This document shows, one piece after another, positions 1 to 9,419 of a DNA stretch of 64,000 nucleotides. A program made the translations under genes and the position numbers. Origin of the DNA: Acidobacteriota bacterium (GTDB lineage: Bacteria; Acidobacteriota; Blastocatellia; Pyrinomonadales; Pyrinomonadaceae). The DNA lies in assembly GCA_016718135.1 (NCBI GenBank), contig JADKEF010000003.1:545182-609181 (forward strand), in the 5' to 3' direction. Position 1 is the stretch's first letter, and each line of letters starts with the position of its first letter. The notes beneath the pieces are model-generated. The model had not been told where the DNA came from and searched no databases. It saw only the letters and a list, made by a program, of their open reading frames with translations.

Positions 1-1297
1 CTGTCAGGATCCGGAATGCCTGACGGGATGCCCGACCGGAGCGATCGCACGCTTCCCGGACGGTGAGATCGATATCGAGCCAAAGACCTGTATCGGCTGC
101 GGCGACTGCGCGACCCAATGCCCGTACAACGCCATCTCAATGGTGCCAAAAGGCGGCGACACCAACGTCCACGGCGCCGTCTCAAATTTTCTCTCGGCAT
201 TCTCGCTCGGCGAAGCTCCATTGCCGCCCGCCGTAGAGCAGACCGAGAATCTCCTAGCCGTCAAATGCAATCTCTGCAAAGACACGGGACTAAACCCAAA
301 AGGTGGAAAGCGAGCCGCGTATTCCTGTGAAGAGAATTGCCCGACCGGAGCACTTCTCGTTCGCGTAAATCCGCGCGAGTATTTCGACGAAGTTCGCGAA
401 ACCATCGGGCTGATCCGAATCAGCGACACGCAGGCGATCGGCACGAATATTCACAAATTCGACCTGTGGGCGACGATCTGGCATGTGATCGGATTTTTGA
501 CGGTTGTGGCGGGCGGTTTCGTAGCGGTTTGGGCGACGTTGAAGTTCTCGCAGGACGTCGCTCTTAGTCCCGGCAGTTGGGTCACGATGCGTTGGATCAC
601 GGGTCTGACCGGCCTTGTCTCGATCGTCTGGGTGATGTTGTATCCGATGCGAAAGCAGGTCTATCGCCGCCGCGCCGGAGCTTTGCGATATTGGATGCTG
701 TCGCACATTTATCTTGGTGTCTTGGCGGGCGGGCTGTTACTCGTTCACGGCGGGGCGAGCTCGGGCGGGTTGCTGACGACAGTGCTGATGATCTCGTTCG
801 ATCTGGTGATCGCGACCGGTTTGTTTGGCGCTGTTTGTTACATTGTCGTGCCACGGTTTATGACGCGTATTGAGCGTGAACCGCTGTTGATCGAAGACCT
901 CGAAGCTCGCCAAAAGGAACTTCGCACCGCGCTGATCCAAACCGCAGACGAAACGACAAATCCTGAATTAAAAGAACTCATCCAGCGAAAGGTTCGCCGC
1001 CGATTTCTCGGCCTCGCGTATCTTTTCCGCCAATATATGAAACGCGAAGATCTGCAATCAATGCTCGCGGCGGCGCGTAAAGAGTTTCGCTCATCAGCGG
1101 ATAAGATGACACGAACGGACGATGCGCGTCTGATGGACGCGGTCGAGAATGCTGCGACGCTGCGGCGTGTGGATGCGCTTTGCTATCTGCATTATCTGCT
1201 CAAGCTGTGGGTCGCACCGCACGTTTTGTTTACATCGATAATGTTGGTTTTGATGGTGATACACATCGCGCAGGTCGTGTATTTTAATGTGAGATAA
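1..1297 (+). CDS. Membrane-bound multi-4Fe-4S electron-transfer protein (5' partial)
   Basis: The gene runs in from the left edge; the reading frame is open from base 2, so the true start is outside the window. The visible N-terminus has ferredoxin-type cysteines: 'CLTGCPTGAI', then 'CIGCGDCATQCPYNAI', then 'CNLCKD' and 'CEENCPTGAL', the pattern of multi-cluster HybA/DMSO-reductase beta-type subunits. The rest holds about five hydrophobic segments. Histidines sit in or beside several of them (WHVIGF, LSHIYL, LLVHGG, APHVLF, MVIHIAQ), so b-type haem binding is possible. I infer a membrane protein moving electrons between cytosolic Fe-S carriers and the membrane or periplasm. It is one base away from the next gene, an FHA-cytochrome fusion, so the two are very likely co-transcribed. 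The substrate is unknown. Confidence 0.8.
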   Translation, partial: CQDPECLTGCPTGAIARFPDGEIDIEPKTCIGCGDCATQCPYNAISMVPKGGDTNVHGAVSNFLSAFSLGEAPLPPAVEQTENLLAVKCNLCKDTGLNPKGGKRAAYSCEENCPTGALLVRVNPREYFDEVRETIGLIRISDTQAIGTNIHKFDLWATIWHVIGFLTVVAGGFVAVWATLKFSQDVALSPGSWVTMRWITGLTGLVSIVWVMLYPMRKQVYRRRAGALRYWMLSHIYLGVLAGGLLLVHGGASSGGLLTTVLMISFDLVIATGLFGAVCYIVVPRFMTRIEREPLLIEDLEARQKELRTALIQTADETTNPELKELIQRKVRRRFLGLAYLFRQYMKREDLQSMLAAARKEFRSSADKMTRTDDARLMDAVENAATLRRVDALCYLHYLLKLWVAPHVLFTSIMLVLMVIHIAQVVYFNVR

Positions 1298-1298
1298 C

Positions 1299-2714
1299 AT
1301 GCTCTCGAAGGACACAGGAAATTTCAGGATCAGCCTTCCCGGCTCGGAAGGCTCGCCCGTAAGTGTCTATAAAGAGAACATCATGATCGGCCGTCTCGAC
1401 ACGTGCGAGATCGTGCTCGACCATAAAAGCGTCTCGCGTATTCACGCATCGATCAATTTTCGCGACCGCAAATATTTTCTCGTCAATCTTTCGACCTCAA
1501 ACATTCTGACGCTCAACGGCCGCCCCCTCGGCCCGCAGAAAGATGACGTTCTCGCCGGCGGCGATACGATCCAGATCGGGCCATTCACGATCCTTGCGTC
1601 GATCGACGAGGGCAATGCTCTCTCGCTTCTTGTCCAGCAGCAGCTTATCGTCGAGGTCGAGCCGAAGCCCGTCGCGAAAGTTCCAGCGGGAATGCCCGAC
1701 GCGGGCGACGTATTAAAGGTTTTCTGGGAAAAGCGAACGCGGCAAAAAGAAGATTGGGGCACGCGCCTTCGGCCCACCGAGAAGCCGAAACCCGGCAAGG
1801 CGATGTTCAACTGGCGGCCGACTCGCGATCTGAAACGGACTTGGCGGTATGGGCTGTTTGTCTGGGCATTCATCATCGTCGGTGCGATCGGTGCGTTTGC
1901 GTATTTTCGATATCCGCAGGCGTATTCGCCGAAGCCGCTGACAATGGCACATTCGAAGGTTTTCGAATCGACTTCGATAGCCGTCGCATCGAACGGAAAC
2001 TCCTGCACAACCTGCCACACGCCGAATGCACCGCTCGAAAATTCGTGTGTAACTTGTCATCAGGCGGAGCAGTTCCACGCGACAAACACACGCGCGCATG
2101 AAGAAGCTGGAATCACGTGTACCGTGTGTCACAAAGAGCATCAGGGATCGGATTTTGATATGGCGACCACCGCTATCGAAAGCTGTTTGACATGTCACAA
2201 CGACAGCAACAAACAACTCTACAATGGCAAAGCGGTCGCGACAGCTCATGGCGGGACCTACGGTTATCCGGCGGCGAATGGAAAGTGGACTTGGAAAGGT
2301 GTCTATCGCGAGGTCGCGGATGCGATACCTGAGATCAACAATTCTGCCACCGGCGACAAGGACGAACAGGCGAAGCTCTCGCGGCATTTTCATACGGTGC
2401 ACACGGGACGCTTGCGGACGCCCGTTGGATTGAAAGGCGATTCGCGAGGGTTTGTTTCGTGTTCGACTTGTCACAACAGCTTTGAGCCGATAGACCGCAC
2501 GACGCCGCAGCAAACTTGTGCGGCTTGTCATACTAATAAAGCCGGTGATGCGACTCGCGATGCTCGATTTAAAGCCGACCAGGCGAACTGCATCTCGTGC
2601 CACACGCAGCATCCGTACGGCGGTAACCGCTGGAGCGAATTCCTGACCGAGGACGCTTTGAAGCGACGCAAGGACGCGATTGCGGCTAAGATCCTGAGTT
2701 TTAAAGGCCAATGA
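1299..2714 (+). CDS. FHA domain - transmembrane - heptaheme cytochrome c fusion protein
   Basis: 471 residues in three parts. Residues about 10-105 form a forkhead-associated (phosphothreonine-binding) domain with the classic 'IGR...SVSRIHA...LNG' signature. A single hydrophobic helix lies at about 184-204. The rest carries seven CxxCH haem motifs (CTTCH, CVTCH, CTVCH, CLTCH, CSTCH, CAACH, CISCH). The expected topology is FHA in the cytoplasm and haems in the periplasm. It starts 1 bp after the upstream Fe-S gene and its stop overlaps the next start (ATGA at 2711-2714), so this is a tight operon. I infer an electron-transfer subunit whose assembly or activity may respond to Ser/Thr phosphorylation. 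Coupling an FHA module to a multihaem cytochrome in one chain is unusual. Confidence 0.85.
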   Translation: MLSKDTGNFRISLPGSEGSPVSVYKENIMIGRLDTCEIVLDHKSVSRIHASINFRDRKYFLVNLSTSNILTLNGRPLGPQKDDVLAGGDTIQIGPFTILASIDEGNALSLLVQQQLIVEVEPKPVAKVPAGMPDAGDVLKVFWEKRTRQKEDWGTRLRPTEKPKPGKAMFNWRPTRDLKRTWRYGLFVWAFIIVGAIGAFAYFRYPQAYSPKPLTMAHSKVFESTSIAVASNGNSCTTCHTPNAPLENSCVTCHQAEQFHATNTRAHEEAGITCTVCHKEHQGSDFDMATTAIESCLTCHNDSNKQLYNGKAVATAHGGTYGYPAANGKWTWKGVYREVADAIPEINNSATGDKDEQAKLSRHFHTVHTGRLRTPVGLKGDSRGFVSCSTCHNSFEPIDRTTPQQTCAACHTNKAGDATRDARFKADQANCISCHTQHPYGGNRWSEFLTEDALKRRKDAIAAKILSFKGQ

Positions 2715-4606
2715 AACTGATCCACATAATCATCTGTCTCGCCCTGTTGGGCGTTCTGCTTTGGATCAACCAGACCCTGGTGACCGAGCAGACGCTCGCG
2801 TACGGTGGGCTGTCGTGGATCGGTTGGTTGAGCATTTTGGCGCTCGGGCTGCTTGTTGGGTTCGTGACAGTCTTTAGAGATTCGACGCGGGCTATTCAGT
2901 TCTTTAAGAGCCGTGGAGAGAATGCACGTGCATCCTCAACCGTGCGAACGCTCACCTCAGCCGAGCTGAAAGAACTCGGCCTCGACAAATATCGCGGCCC
3001 GGCCTATCCGCACCCAGTGATCTTCGCCGAACGCTGTATCGGCTGTCAGGCATGCGTAGATGCGTGTCCGCATGATGTGCTGGCGATCGTGGATGGCACG
3101 GCGGCGGCAGTCGCACCGGACCTTTGTATGGAGGACACGGCGTGTCAGGCCGAGTGTCCGGTCAATCCAAAGGCGTGCATCGTCATTAACACGGCAAAGG
3201 AAGTGCGTTCGCTGCCGACGCCGACGCGTGACGGAGCAAGCTACGAAACAAACGTTCCCGGCTGTTACATCATCGGCGATGTCTCCGGAGTTCCACTGAT
3301 CAAGAACGCCGTTAAAGAAGGTGCTGAGGTGACGGCTCACATCGCCAAAAACCTAGCTTCCTCGCCCGCTGAACCAAAAGCAGACTACGACGTCGCCATC
3401 ATCGGCGTCGGCCCCGGCGGAGCATCTGCCGCCGCCGAAGCTCATCTCGCCGGACTAAAATATATCGCCCTCGAACAAGGCAACACCTTGGCGACCATCG
3501 ATCTCTATCCCAAAGGCAAGTACATCTTCTTCAAGCCAGACACAAAAGACTGGTTCGGCGGAATTCCCGTAGCCGGACTCGGCCTTGCTAAAGCAAAATA
3601 CGCCGCCGCCGACACTAGCGACGACGAATCGATAATCGCCGCCATCGGTGCTCCGCTCGCGGATCTCGTTCATCACGAGGCTCCATCGTTATCGAGTGAG
3701 TTGATCGCAAAGATACCGCAAGCCTTGCGTGCAGAAAGCCAGCCGTTGCTTGAGGCAAAGATCGAAAAAGAACTCAAGAAACGCATTGTCGGCTATCTAA
3801 GGTCGGAAGGTTCGGGCGACTGGGCAACTCTCTATCAAAGACATTTCATCGCCGAATGCGACTCTTTAATTTCAAATTTCAGATCTGAAATTTCAGATCA
3901 ATTGCAGACCAAAATTCCCGGTGACCAACGCGAAAACATCCTCGCCGTCTGGCTCGGCAGCCTCGCGGATAAGGGCGTTAAGGTCAATGAGAATGAGAGC
4001 TGCAAGACGGTAAAACGCGCGGATGATGGTGATTATTTTGTAATTACTACCGAGCACGGAGCGGAGAAAACACCGCATACTTACAGGGCTCGCCGCGTCA
4101 TCATAGCTATAGGCCTTCGCGGTGCTCCGAACAAGCTTCGCTTGCCGAACGAAGATCTCAAATTCCACATCGACGGACACGAAGAGGCGAAGGTGATTTA
4201 TGGGCTGTCCAATCCGATGGAATTTCGCGGGCGGCATCTGATCGTCGTAGGCGGAGGAAATGTCGCGGTCGAGGCGGCGGTCGATCTTGTTTGTACGCGC
4301 GACGGCAATGCCATTAGCCATCGAAAACCTGAGGATATGAACAAGGTGACGATGCTCGTTCGCGATTATCTCGCTCCGACGGTAAAATTTGGTAACAAGC
4401 TGCAGCTCTATCAGTGCGCCGACGAAGGCCTGATCGATCTGAGGTTTGGCGAGGGCATCAAAGAGATGCGTGAGTACGAGGTCGTCATCGAGAACGTCGT
4501 GACCAAGCAGGAAACGGTAACGATCCCAAATGACTACATCTTCGCCCTCATCGGCGGCGAGCGACCGAATCGGTTCTTAGAATCGATAGGAATTGAGATC
4601 AAGTAA
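2711..4606 (+). CDS. Membrane-anchored ferredoxin/FAD-NAD(P) oxidoreductase
   Basis: 631 residues. Two hydrophobic helices open the protein (about 3-20 and 33-55). A two-cluster ferredoxin region follows (CIGCQACVDACP at about 109-120, CMEDTACQAECP at about 139-150). A flavoprotein of the thioredoxin-reductase-like class comes next, with 'IIGVGPGGASAAAEAHLAG' near 230 as the FAD Rossmann fold and 'VVGGGNVAVEAAVDL' near 515 as the NAD(P) Rossmann fold. The motif 'YETNVPGCYIIGDVSG', normally at the C-terminus of this family, is at residues about 178-193, before the first Rossmann motif, and the chain ends at 'ALIGGERPNRFLESIGIEIK'. It overlaps the FHA-cytochrome gene by 4 bases. Likely role: passing electrons between NAD(P)H and the Fe-S/haem partners encoded upstream. 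Confidence 0.85.
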   Translation: MKLIHIIICLALLGVLLWINQTLVTEQTLAYGGLSWIGWLSILALGLLVGFVTVFRDSTRAIQFFKSRGENARASSTVRTLTSAELKELGLDKYRGPAYPHPVIFAERCIGCQACVDACPHDVLAIVDGTAAAVAPDLCMEDTACQAECPVNPKACIVINTAKEVRSLPTPTRDGASYETNVPGCYIIGDVSGVPLIKNAVKEGAEVTAHIAKNLASSPAEPKADYDVAIIGVGPGGASAAAEAHLAGLKYIALEQGNTLATIDLYPKGKYIFFKPDTKDWFGGIPVAGLGLAKAKYAAADTSDDESIIAAIGAPLADLVHHEAPSLSSELIAKIPQALRAESQPLLEAKIEKELKKRIVGYLRSEGSGDWATLYQRHFIAECDSLISNFRSEISDQLQTKIPGDQRENILAVWLGSLADKGVKVNENESCKTVKRADDGDYFVITTEHGAEKTPHTYRARRVIIAIGLRGAPNKLRLPNEDLKFHIDGHEEAKVIYGLSNPMEFRGRHLIVVGGGNVAVEAAVDLVCTRDGNAISHRKPEDMNKVTMLVRDYLAPTVKFGNKLQLYQCADEGLIDLRFGEGIKEMREYEVVIENVVTKQETVTIPNDYIFALIGGERPNRFLESIGIEIK

Positions 4607-4615
4607 GTAGGAATT

Positions 4616-4629
4616 ACGCCTTTAGGCGT
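4616..4629 (+). other. Short hairpin between flavoprotein and TPR genes
   Basis: ACGCC-TTTA-GGCGT lies in the 43-bp gap after the flavoprotein stop. It has no T-tract, so it may only attenuate or stabilise the operon mRNA. Confidence 0.3.
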
Positions 4630-4649
4630 CATCACAACGAGCAGTACAA

Positions 4650-5354
4650 ATGTCTAAAGAAAATCTTCTCTACGGGGTGATCGGGATCATGGTCGGTGCC
4701 ATCATCGGATTCACATTCGCCAATAGCGTCAATAAGAACGTCGTCACTCCAACTCCCATGACGACCGCGAACGCAAACGTCGCCGGCCCGCTATCCGGCA
4801 ACCCAGCGTTGCCGTCGGATCACCCGCCGCTCGGTACGAGCCCGGGAACAACGCAACCACAAGGCGGGTCGATCCCCGAGGTCACCGCTGCTATCGACAA
4901 AGCAAAAGCAGACCCTCAGAATTTCGAGGCGCAGATGACGGCGGGGGATCTTTATTATCAAATACAGCGTTTCGAAGACGCTGCGAAATTTTACGAGACA
5001 GCGAACAAGCTCAAGCCTACCGAAATTGAGCCGCTCGTTAAGCTTGGCAATGCGCTTTTCGATGGCGAGAAATACGTCGATGCAGAAAAGTGGTATACGC
5101 TTGCTCTTGAAAAGAATCCAAAGGATATTACCGTACGCACAGATCTCGGCCTGACCTTTTTCCTGCGCGAACCGCGCGATATCCCGAGAGCGATCAAGGA
5201 GTATGAAAAGTCGCTGGCGATCAACCCAGACCACGAAATAACTTTACAGAACCTTGTGGTCGCGTATAAAGAATCGGGCGACGCCCCGAATCTCGAAAAA
5301 GCTACGGCTAGACTAAAGACCGTAAACCCTAATAATCCGGCGCTGAAAAACTAG
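4650..5354 (+). CDS. Membrane-anchored TPR protein
   Basis: 234 residues. One N-terminal hydrophobic segment (about 6-25) is followed by a Pro/Thr/Asn-rich spacer and then tetratricopeptide repeats over about 85-220 (for example 'DLYYQIQRFEDAAKFYETANKLKP' broken by family-typical A/Y/P positions, then 'LGNALFDGEKYVDAEKWY' and 'AIKEYEKSLAINPDHE'). TPR arrays mediate protein-protein contacts. The organisation resembles CcmH/NrfG-type scaffold proteins used in cytochrome c maturation, which would suit the cytochrome operon immediately upstream, but this is inference from context. The gene is 43 bp downstream of the flavoprotein and converges with the next gene, sharing the palindromic stop CTAG at 5351-5354. 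Confidence 0.75.
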   Translation: MSKENLLYGVIGIMVGAIIGFTFANSVNKNVVTPTPMTTANANVAGPLSGNPALPSDHPPLGTSPGTTQPQGGSIPEVTAAIDKAKADPQNFEAQMTAGDLYYQIQRFEDAAKFYETANKLKPTEIEPLVKLGNALFDGEKYVDAEKWYTLALEKNPKDITVRTDLGLTFFLREPRDIPRAIKEYEKSLAINPDHEITLQNLVVAYKESGDAPNLEKATARLKTVNPNNPALKN

Positions 5355-5812
5355 GCTTCGGGCTGATCTTCTTCGCACCATTTCCGCGTCACTTCGTGGC
5401 GGTAATCGAACATTTTCTGGATCGTCGGGATGATGAAGATCGGAGCGGCGAGATCCCCGATAAATGACATCGGCGGCTCGTACTCTATTTCGTCGCGAAG
5501 TATAGCACCGTCGGGATGTCCTTTGATGATGTGCCGGTGCCGCCAACTTTTGAAGGGGCCTGAGATCTGAACATCCTCAAAAAGATGTGGCGGCTCATAA
5601 ACCGTGTGCTCGGCAACCCAACGCGCCGGTATCAGTCCGAGTATCTTCGTCTCAATGATCGCCTGGGATCCGATCACGGAGATGTCCGCCTTTTGCACGA
5701 TCTTTGCGTCCTCCCACGGCGGCACGAGGCGGGCGAAAGCGTCAGGCAACTCGTGAAATGCGAATACTTGCTCGGGGGTGGCGTGGATGACTGTTTCTTT
5801 GACAAATAACAT
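5351..5812 (-). CDS. SRPBCC-family (START/cyclase-like) protein
   Basis: 153 residues from the ATG at 5812. A longer reading from a TTG at 5848 is possible but less likely. The N-terminus 'ETVIHATPEQVFAFHELPDAFARLVPPWEDA' (shown in part) is typical of the polyketide-cyclase/coenzyme Q-binding COG4276-like SRPBCC proteins, which bind hydrophobic ligands in a helix-grip fold. Later 'GPFKSWRHRHIIKGHPDG' and 'DEIEYEPP' fit the same family. No catalytic residues can be assigned. It converges with the TPR gene, sharing 4 bases, and is probably monocistronic. The ligand is unknown. Confidence 0.7.
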   Translation of the reverse strand: MLFVKETVIHATPEQVFAFHELPDAFARLVPPWEDAKIVQKADISVIGSQAIIETKILGLIPARWVAEHTVYEPPHLFEDVQISGPFKSWRHRHIIKGHPDGAILRDEIEYEPPMSFIGDLAAPIFIIPTIQKMFDYRHEVTRKWCEEDQPEA

Positions 5813-5985
5813 ATTTTGATTAGAACCCAAGCGAGACGGTCGGAACAAAACTGGAGGCGGAAAAACAAAACTGAAAGCTTTCCAATTAACAATTAGTTCG
5901 TGAGTTTTCGGGTTTCAGTTTTTCGGAGGGGAATATTTGTCGGCGGCATTTTGTAAACCGCTTAACTTAGCCGAAACTCTCTAAA

Positions 5986-7498
5986 ATGGCTGAAACAACA
6001 GAAGACCTCGGGGCGTTTTACGACGACCACGTTTCAAAAGCAAAGATCTGGCAGGTTATCGGAGCTTCGTCGCTCGGGACGGTGATCGAGTGGTATGACT
6101 TCTACATCTTCGGAAGCCTTACGACGACGATCTCGCCGCTTTTTTACCCGCCGGGCAACGATACGTTTGCGTACATAATGTACCTCGCGACGTTTGCGGT
6201 CGGATTCCTGGTGCGGCCTTTTGGTGCGTTATTTTTCGGGCGTATCGGCGATGTTGTGGGCCGAAAATATGCATTTTTGGTCACGCTGCTTATCATGGGT
6301 GGGGCGACAGCGGTGCTTGGATTCTTGCCGACGTTTGCGACGATCGGCTGGGCCGCTCCGATAATTCTGTTGTTATTACGCGTACTACAGGGCCTTGCTC
6401 TGGGCGGCGAGTACGGCGGTGCGGCGGTGTATGTGGCCGAGCACGTGCCCGATAACAAACGTGGTTTTTATACGTCATTCATCCAGATCACGGCGACGCT
6501 CGGGCTCTTTATGTCGCTCGCCGTGATCCTGATCGTGCAGAATACAATGTCTGCCGAGCAGTTCGCCGGCAAGACGGATGGCTTTCCGGGTTGGCGCATT
6601 CCGTTTCTCGTCTCGATACTGCTCGTTGGTGTCTCGCTTTACATCCGGCTTCGGATGGAAGAATCGCCTATCTTCCTACAGGTAAAATCGAGCGGCATGA
6701 CCTCAGCAAACCCGCTGATCGAAGCATTCACCAAGTGGAAAAATCTCAAGATCGTTCTAATTTCGCTCTTCGGAGCGACGGCAGGTCAGGGAGTTGTCTG
6801 GTATGCGGGTCAGTTTTTCGCACTTTTCTATCTGCAGACGATCTTGAACGTCAACAATACGTCCTCACAGTACATCGTTGCGATCGCATTGCTCTTGGCT
6901 CTGCCGTTCTTTGTTTTCTTCGGGGCACTGAGCGATCGCATCGGGCGAAAGTGGATCATCCTCGGCGGCTGCCTGCTCGCGATGCTCACATATATTCCGA
7001 TCTATAGCTCGATGCAGTCTGCTGCCGGGTCGAATGTGGTAACGGCGAGTTCGCAGAAAGATCCCGTCACCGGTGCGACAAAACTGACGCCGCAAACAAC
7101 CGCTCCCCGACGGAACGCTCGTCAACGCCGAGAAAGTCTTACCTTTCACATCGCTCGCCGAGTTGCTCTCACACTCAGCCGCGTGGAAGCTCATCTTCCT
7201 TGTCTTCATTCAGGTCTTTTGGGTAACGATGGTCTACGGCCCGATCGCGGCATACCTGGTCGAGGCATTTCCGGCGAAGATACGATATACGGCATTATCG
7301 CTGCCGTATCACATCGGCAACGGCGTCTTCGGCGGGCTGTTACCGCTGATAGGCGTTTCTCTGATCGCCCAGACCGGGAACATCTACGCAGGATTATTTT
7401 ACCCGATGGCTATTGCCGGAATAACGTTCGTGGTCGGGGCGATCCTGTTGAAAGAAACCCACGGGCATAAGATCTGGGAAGAGATGGGGAGAAGCTAG
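5986..7498 (+). CDS. MHS-family MFS transporter (frameshifted, about 503 aa if corrected)
   Basis: Major facilitator of the metabolite:H+ symporter (MHS) subfamily. It has 'GTVIEWYDFYIFGSL' in TM1, the MFS loop motif 'GRIGDVVGRKYAF', 'LALGGEYGGAAVYVAEHVP' near TM4-5 and a repeated loop motif 'GALSDRIGRKWIIL'. Such proteins take up dicarboxylates, proline/betaine or similar solutes; the substrate cannot be chosen here. The frame of the first 370 or so codons breaks near the CCCC run at 7105-7108. Removing one C gives a continuous reading '...TTAPDGTLVNAEKVLPF...' into the last membrane segments, ending at 7498. Without that correction the uncorrected frame ends at 7470 with a nonsense tail. 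Either an assembly error or a recent one-base insertion. Confidence 0.8.
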
Positions 7499-7583
7499 TC
7501 ATTGGCCAGCGAAATGCACTTCTGAGTTCAGGAGTGACCCGAAAGCAAGGTATCGTATGAACTAAACTTTAAAGGAGAAAGAA

Positions 7584-7946
7584 ATGAAAACTGCCATTCT
7601 CATGTCAATATTTGCGTTTGCGCTGGGCCTTACGGCCTGTGGCTGGAATCCTGACGTGACCGCCGTTCCGATCAGCGAACCTTGGGCGTCCATGGGCCTA
7701 CCGGTCAAGGAGAATGCTGTGGTCTGGGGCAGCACCGACAAACAGTTCAAAGCAGTTCACAAAGAGGATCGCAAGGCAGTGACGACCAAATACGTCGAGG
7801 CTCTAAAAGCCAAAGGGTGGGCGATGGACTCGATCGACGAGACCTCGGCAACGAATACGTTCATCGATATGTCGAAAGGTGCGGAAAAACTGAAGCTGGA
7901 TATCTATATCTTCAACAACACCGGCGTCATCATCGACAAAAAGTAG
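7584..7946 (+). CDS. Small predicted lipoprotein
   Basis: 120 residues preceded by a good ribosome-binding site (AAAGGAGAAAG just upstream). The first 19 residues form a lipoprotein signal with lipobox 'LTAC', so Cys19 would be the lipidated residue. The mature part is short and polar, with no family I recognise; it has an alternating pattern ('AVTTKYVEALKAKGWAMDS') compatible with a small alpha/beta domain. It lies alone between the MFS gene and the convergent decarboxylase gene. No function can be assigned. Confidence 0.7.
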   Translation: MKTAILMSIFAFALGLTACGWNPDVTAVPISEPWASMGLPVKENAVVWGSTDKQFKAVHKEDRKAVTTKYVEALKAKGWAMDSIDETSATNTFIDMSKGAEKLKLDIYIFNNTGVIIDKK

Positions 7947-7979
7947 ACCTTGGAATTGTCTTGCAGCAGAACGGTCGAT

Positions 7980-9410
7980 CTATGGCAATCGGACATTCAG
8001 CAGATCCCAGACCTTTTGCAGGTGCGATTCTTCAACGCGAATACTGCCTACCGACAACCGCAGGGTGAACTTCCCGTTCAGCTTTGTATGCGACAGATAT
8101 GCCTCGCCCGAGGCATTGATATCGTTCATGATCTTTTCGTTCAAGGCGTTGAGATCATCGACGCCGGCGGGGCAGGCACGGAAACAGACGAGTGCGAACG
8201 GCACCGGTGCTAGCATTTCGAAATTTGGCGACTCTTCGACCCACGAAGCAAAGAGGCGTGCGAGGCGGCAGTGTTCGCGAAGGCGGGCGACGAGCCCTTC
8301 GACGCCGAAGTAGCGGATCACGAACCATAGTTTCAACGCTCGAAACCGGCGGCCAAGCTGAATGCCGTAGTCCATTCCGTTCTTTACGGATTGTTCGTCG
8401 CTTGTTTTGAGATATTCGGCAACAAGAGAAAACGCCTCTTTAAGAACGCCCAGATCCTTGCAATACAAAACCGACAGATCGAACGGCGTAAACAGCCATT
8501 TGTGCGGATTGACGACGATCGAATCTGCACGTTCCCAACCTTTAAAAAAATGTCTGTATTCCGGCACGATCGCGGTCGAACCGGCATATGCTGTATCGAC
8601 GTGGAGCCAGATGCTGTATTTCTCACAGATATCGGCGATGGCATCGACCGGATCGACGCTTGATGTCGAGGTTGTGCCGACGGTCGGGATCACGCAGATC
8701 GGTAGATAGCCGTTTGCGATGTCTTCCTCAATAGCCTGAGCCAGTTTTTCGGGAATCATCTCAAACCGATCATTGCACTCGATCTTTCTCAGACTGCGAA
8801 GGCCGAGACCGAGTGTGATGACGCCTTTGTCTATTGAGGAATGAACATGTTCCGAGCAATAGACACGCATCAAGGGCACGTCGTCGCGACCGGTGAGGCC
8901 GAGATCACGGACCTTTAGATTTGCCTTCTCGCGAGCTGCGGCGATGGCGTGCATCGTTGATACTGACGCCGTATCGTAGATAATTCCCTCGAAATGATCA
9001 GGGAGATCCATCATCTGACGTAGCCAGTCGAGCACAACATCTTCCAGCTCGGTCGAGGCCGGCGACGTACGCCAGAGCATCGCCTTCATGTCGAATGCCG
9101 CGGTGAACATCTCGCCAAAGACACCGACAGAGCTGGTCGAGGTTGAGAAAAGCCCGTGAAAATTCGGATGATTCCAATGAGTGACGGCAGGAAGGATTAG
9201 CCGATCGACATCTTTTAGGACTTCGCCAAAATCCTCGCCGGTCGCAGGCGGCGATGTTGGTATTTGGCTTTTTAGCCAATCAGGCTCGACCTGCGAGAGC
9301 ACAGGCATTTCACCGATGTGCTCGAAGTAGTTTGCGATCCAGTCGACGACCTCGTACCCGTATTTGCGAAAGTCTTCCGTCGGCATGTCGCCGAGATTTT
9401 TGTCACTCAT
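7980..9410 (-). CDS. PLP-dependent aromatic-L-amino-acid decarboxylase family protein
   Basis: 476 residues from ATG 9410; a TTG-type start 30 bp upstream is less likely. This is a group II (DDC-type) pyridoxal-5'-phosphate decarboxylase. The PLP lysine is in 'VVNPHKWLFTPFD', the cofactor-contacting aspartate in 'WLHVDTAYAGS', and 'HWNHPNFHGLFSTSTS' is the substrate-side N-terminal motif. Length fits the family (about 470-490). Members decarboxylate aromatic amino acids (DOPA, Trp, Tyr, Phe), and substrate choice cannot be read from motifs alone. It sits downstream of a large hairpin that separates it from the secreted dockerin gene on the same strand, so it probably has its own promoter. Confidence 0.88.
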   Translation of the reverse strand: MSDKNLGDMPTEDFRKYGYEVVDWIANYFEHIGEMPVLSQVEPDWLKSQIPTSPPATGEDFGEVLKDVDRLILPAVTHWNHPNFHGLFSTSTSSVGVFGEMFTAAFDMKAMLWRTSPASTELEDVVLDWLRQMMDLPDHFEGIIYDTASVSTMHAIAAAREKANLKVRDLGLTGRDDVPLMRVYCSEHVHSSIDKGVITLGLGLRSLRKIECNDRFEMIPEKLAQAIEEDIANGYLPICVIPTVGTTSTSSVDPVDAIADICEKYSIWLHVDTAYAGSTAIVPEYRHFFKGWERADSIVVNPHKWLFTPFDLSVLYCKDLGVLKEAFSLVAEYLKTSDEQSVKNGMDYGIQLGRRFRALKLWFVIRYFGVEGLVARLREHCRLARLFASWVEESPNFEMLAPVPFALVCFRACPAGVDDLNALNEKIMNDINASGEAYLSHTKLNGKFTLRLSVGSIRVEESHLQKVWDLLNVRLP

Positions 9411-9419
9411 ATGTAAAGT

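Noticed and set aside
1713..2711. Long minus-strand ORF opposite the FHA-cytochrome gene
   Set aside because: Arg/Ser-rich shadow without recognisable features; the plus strand has FHA and seven CxxCH.
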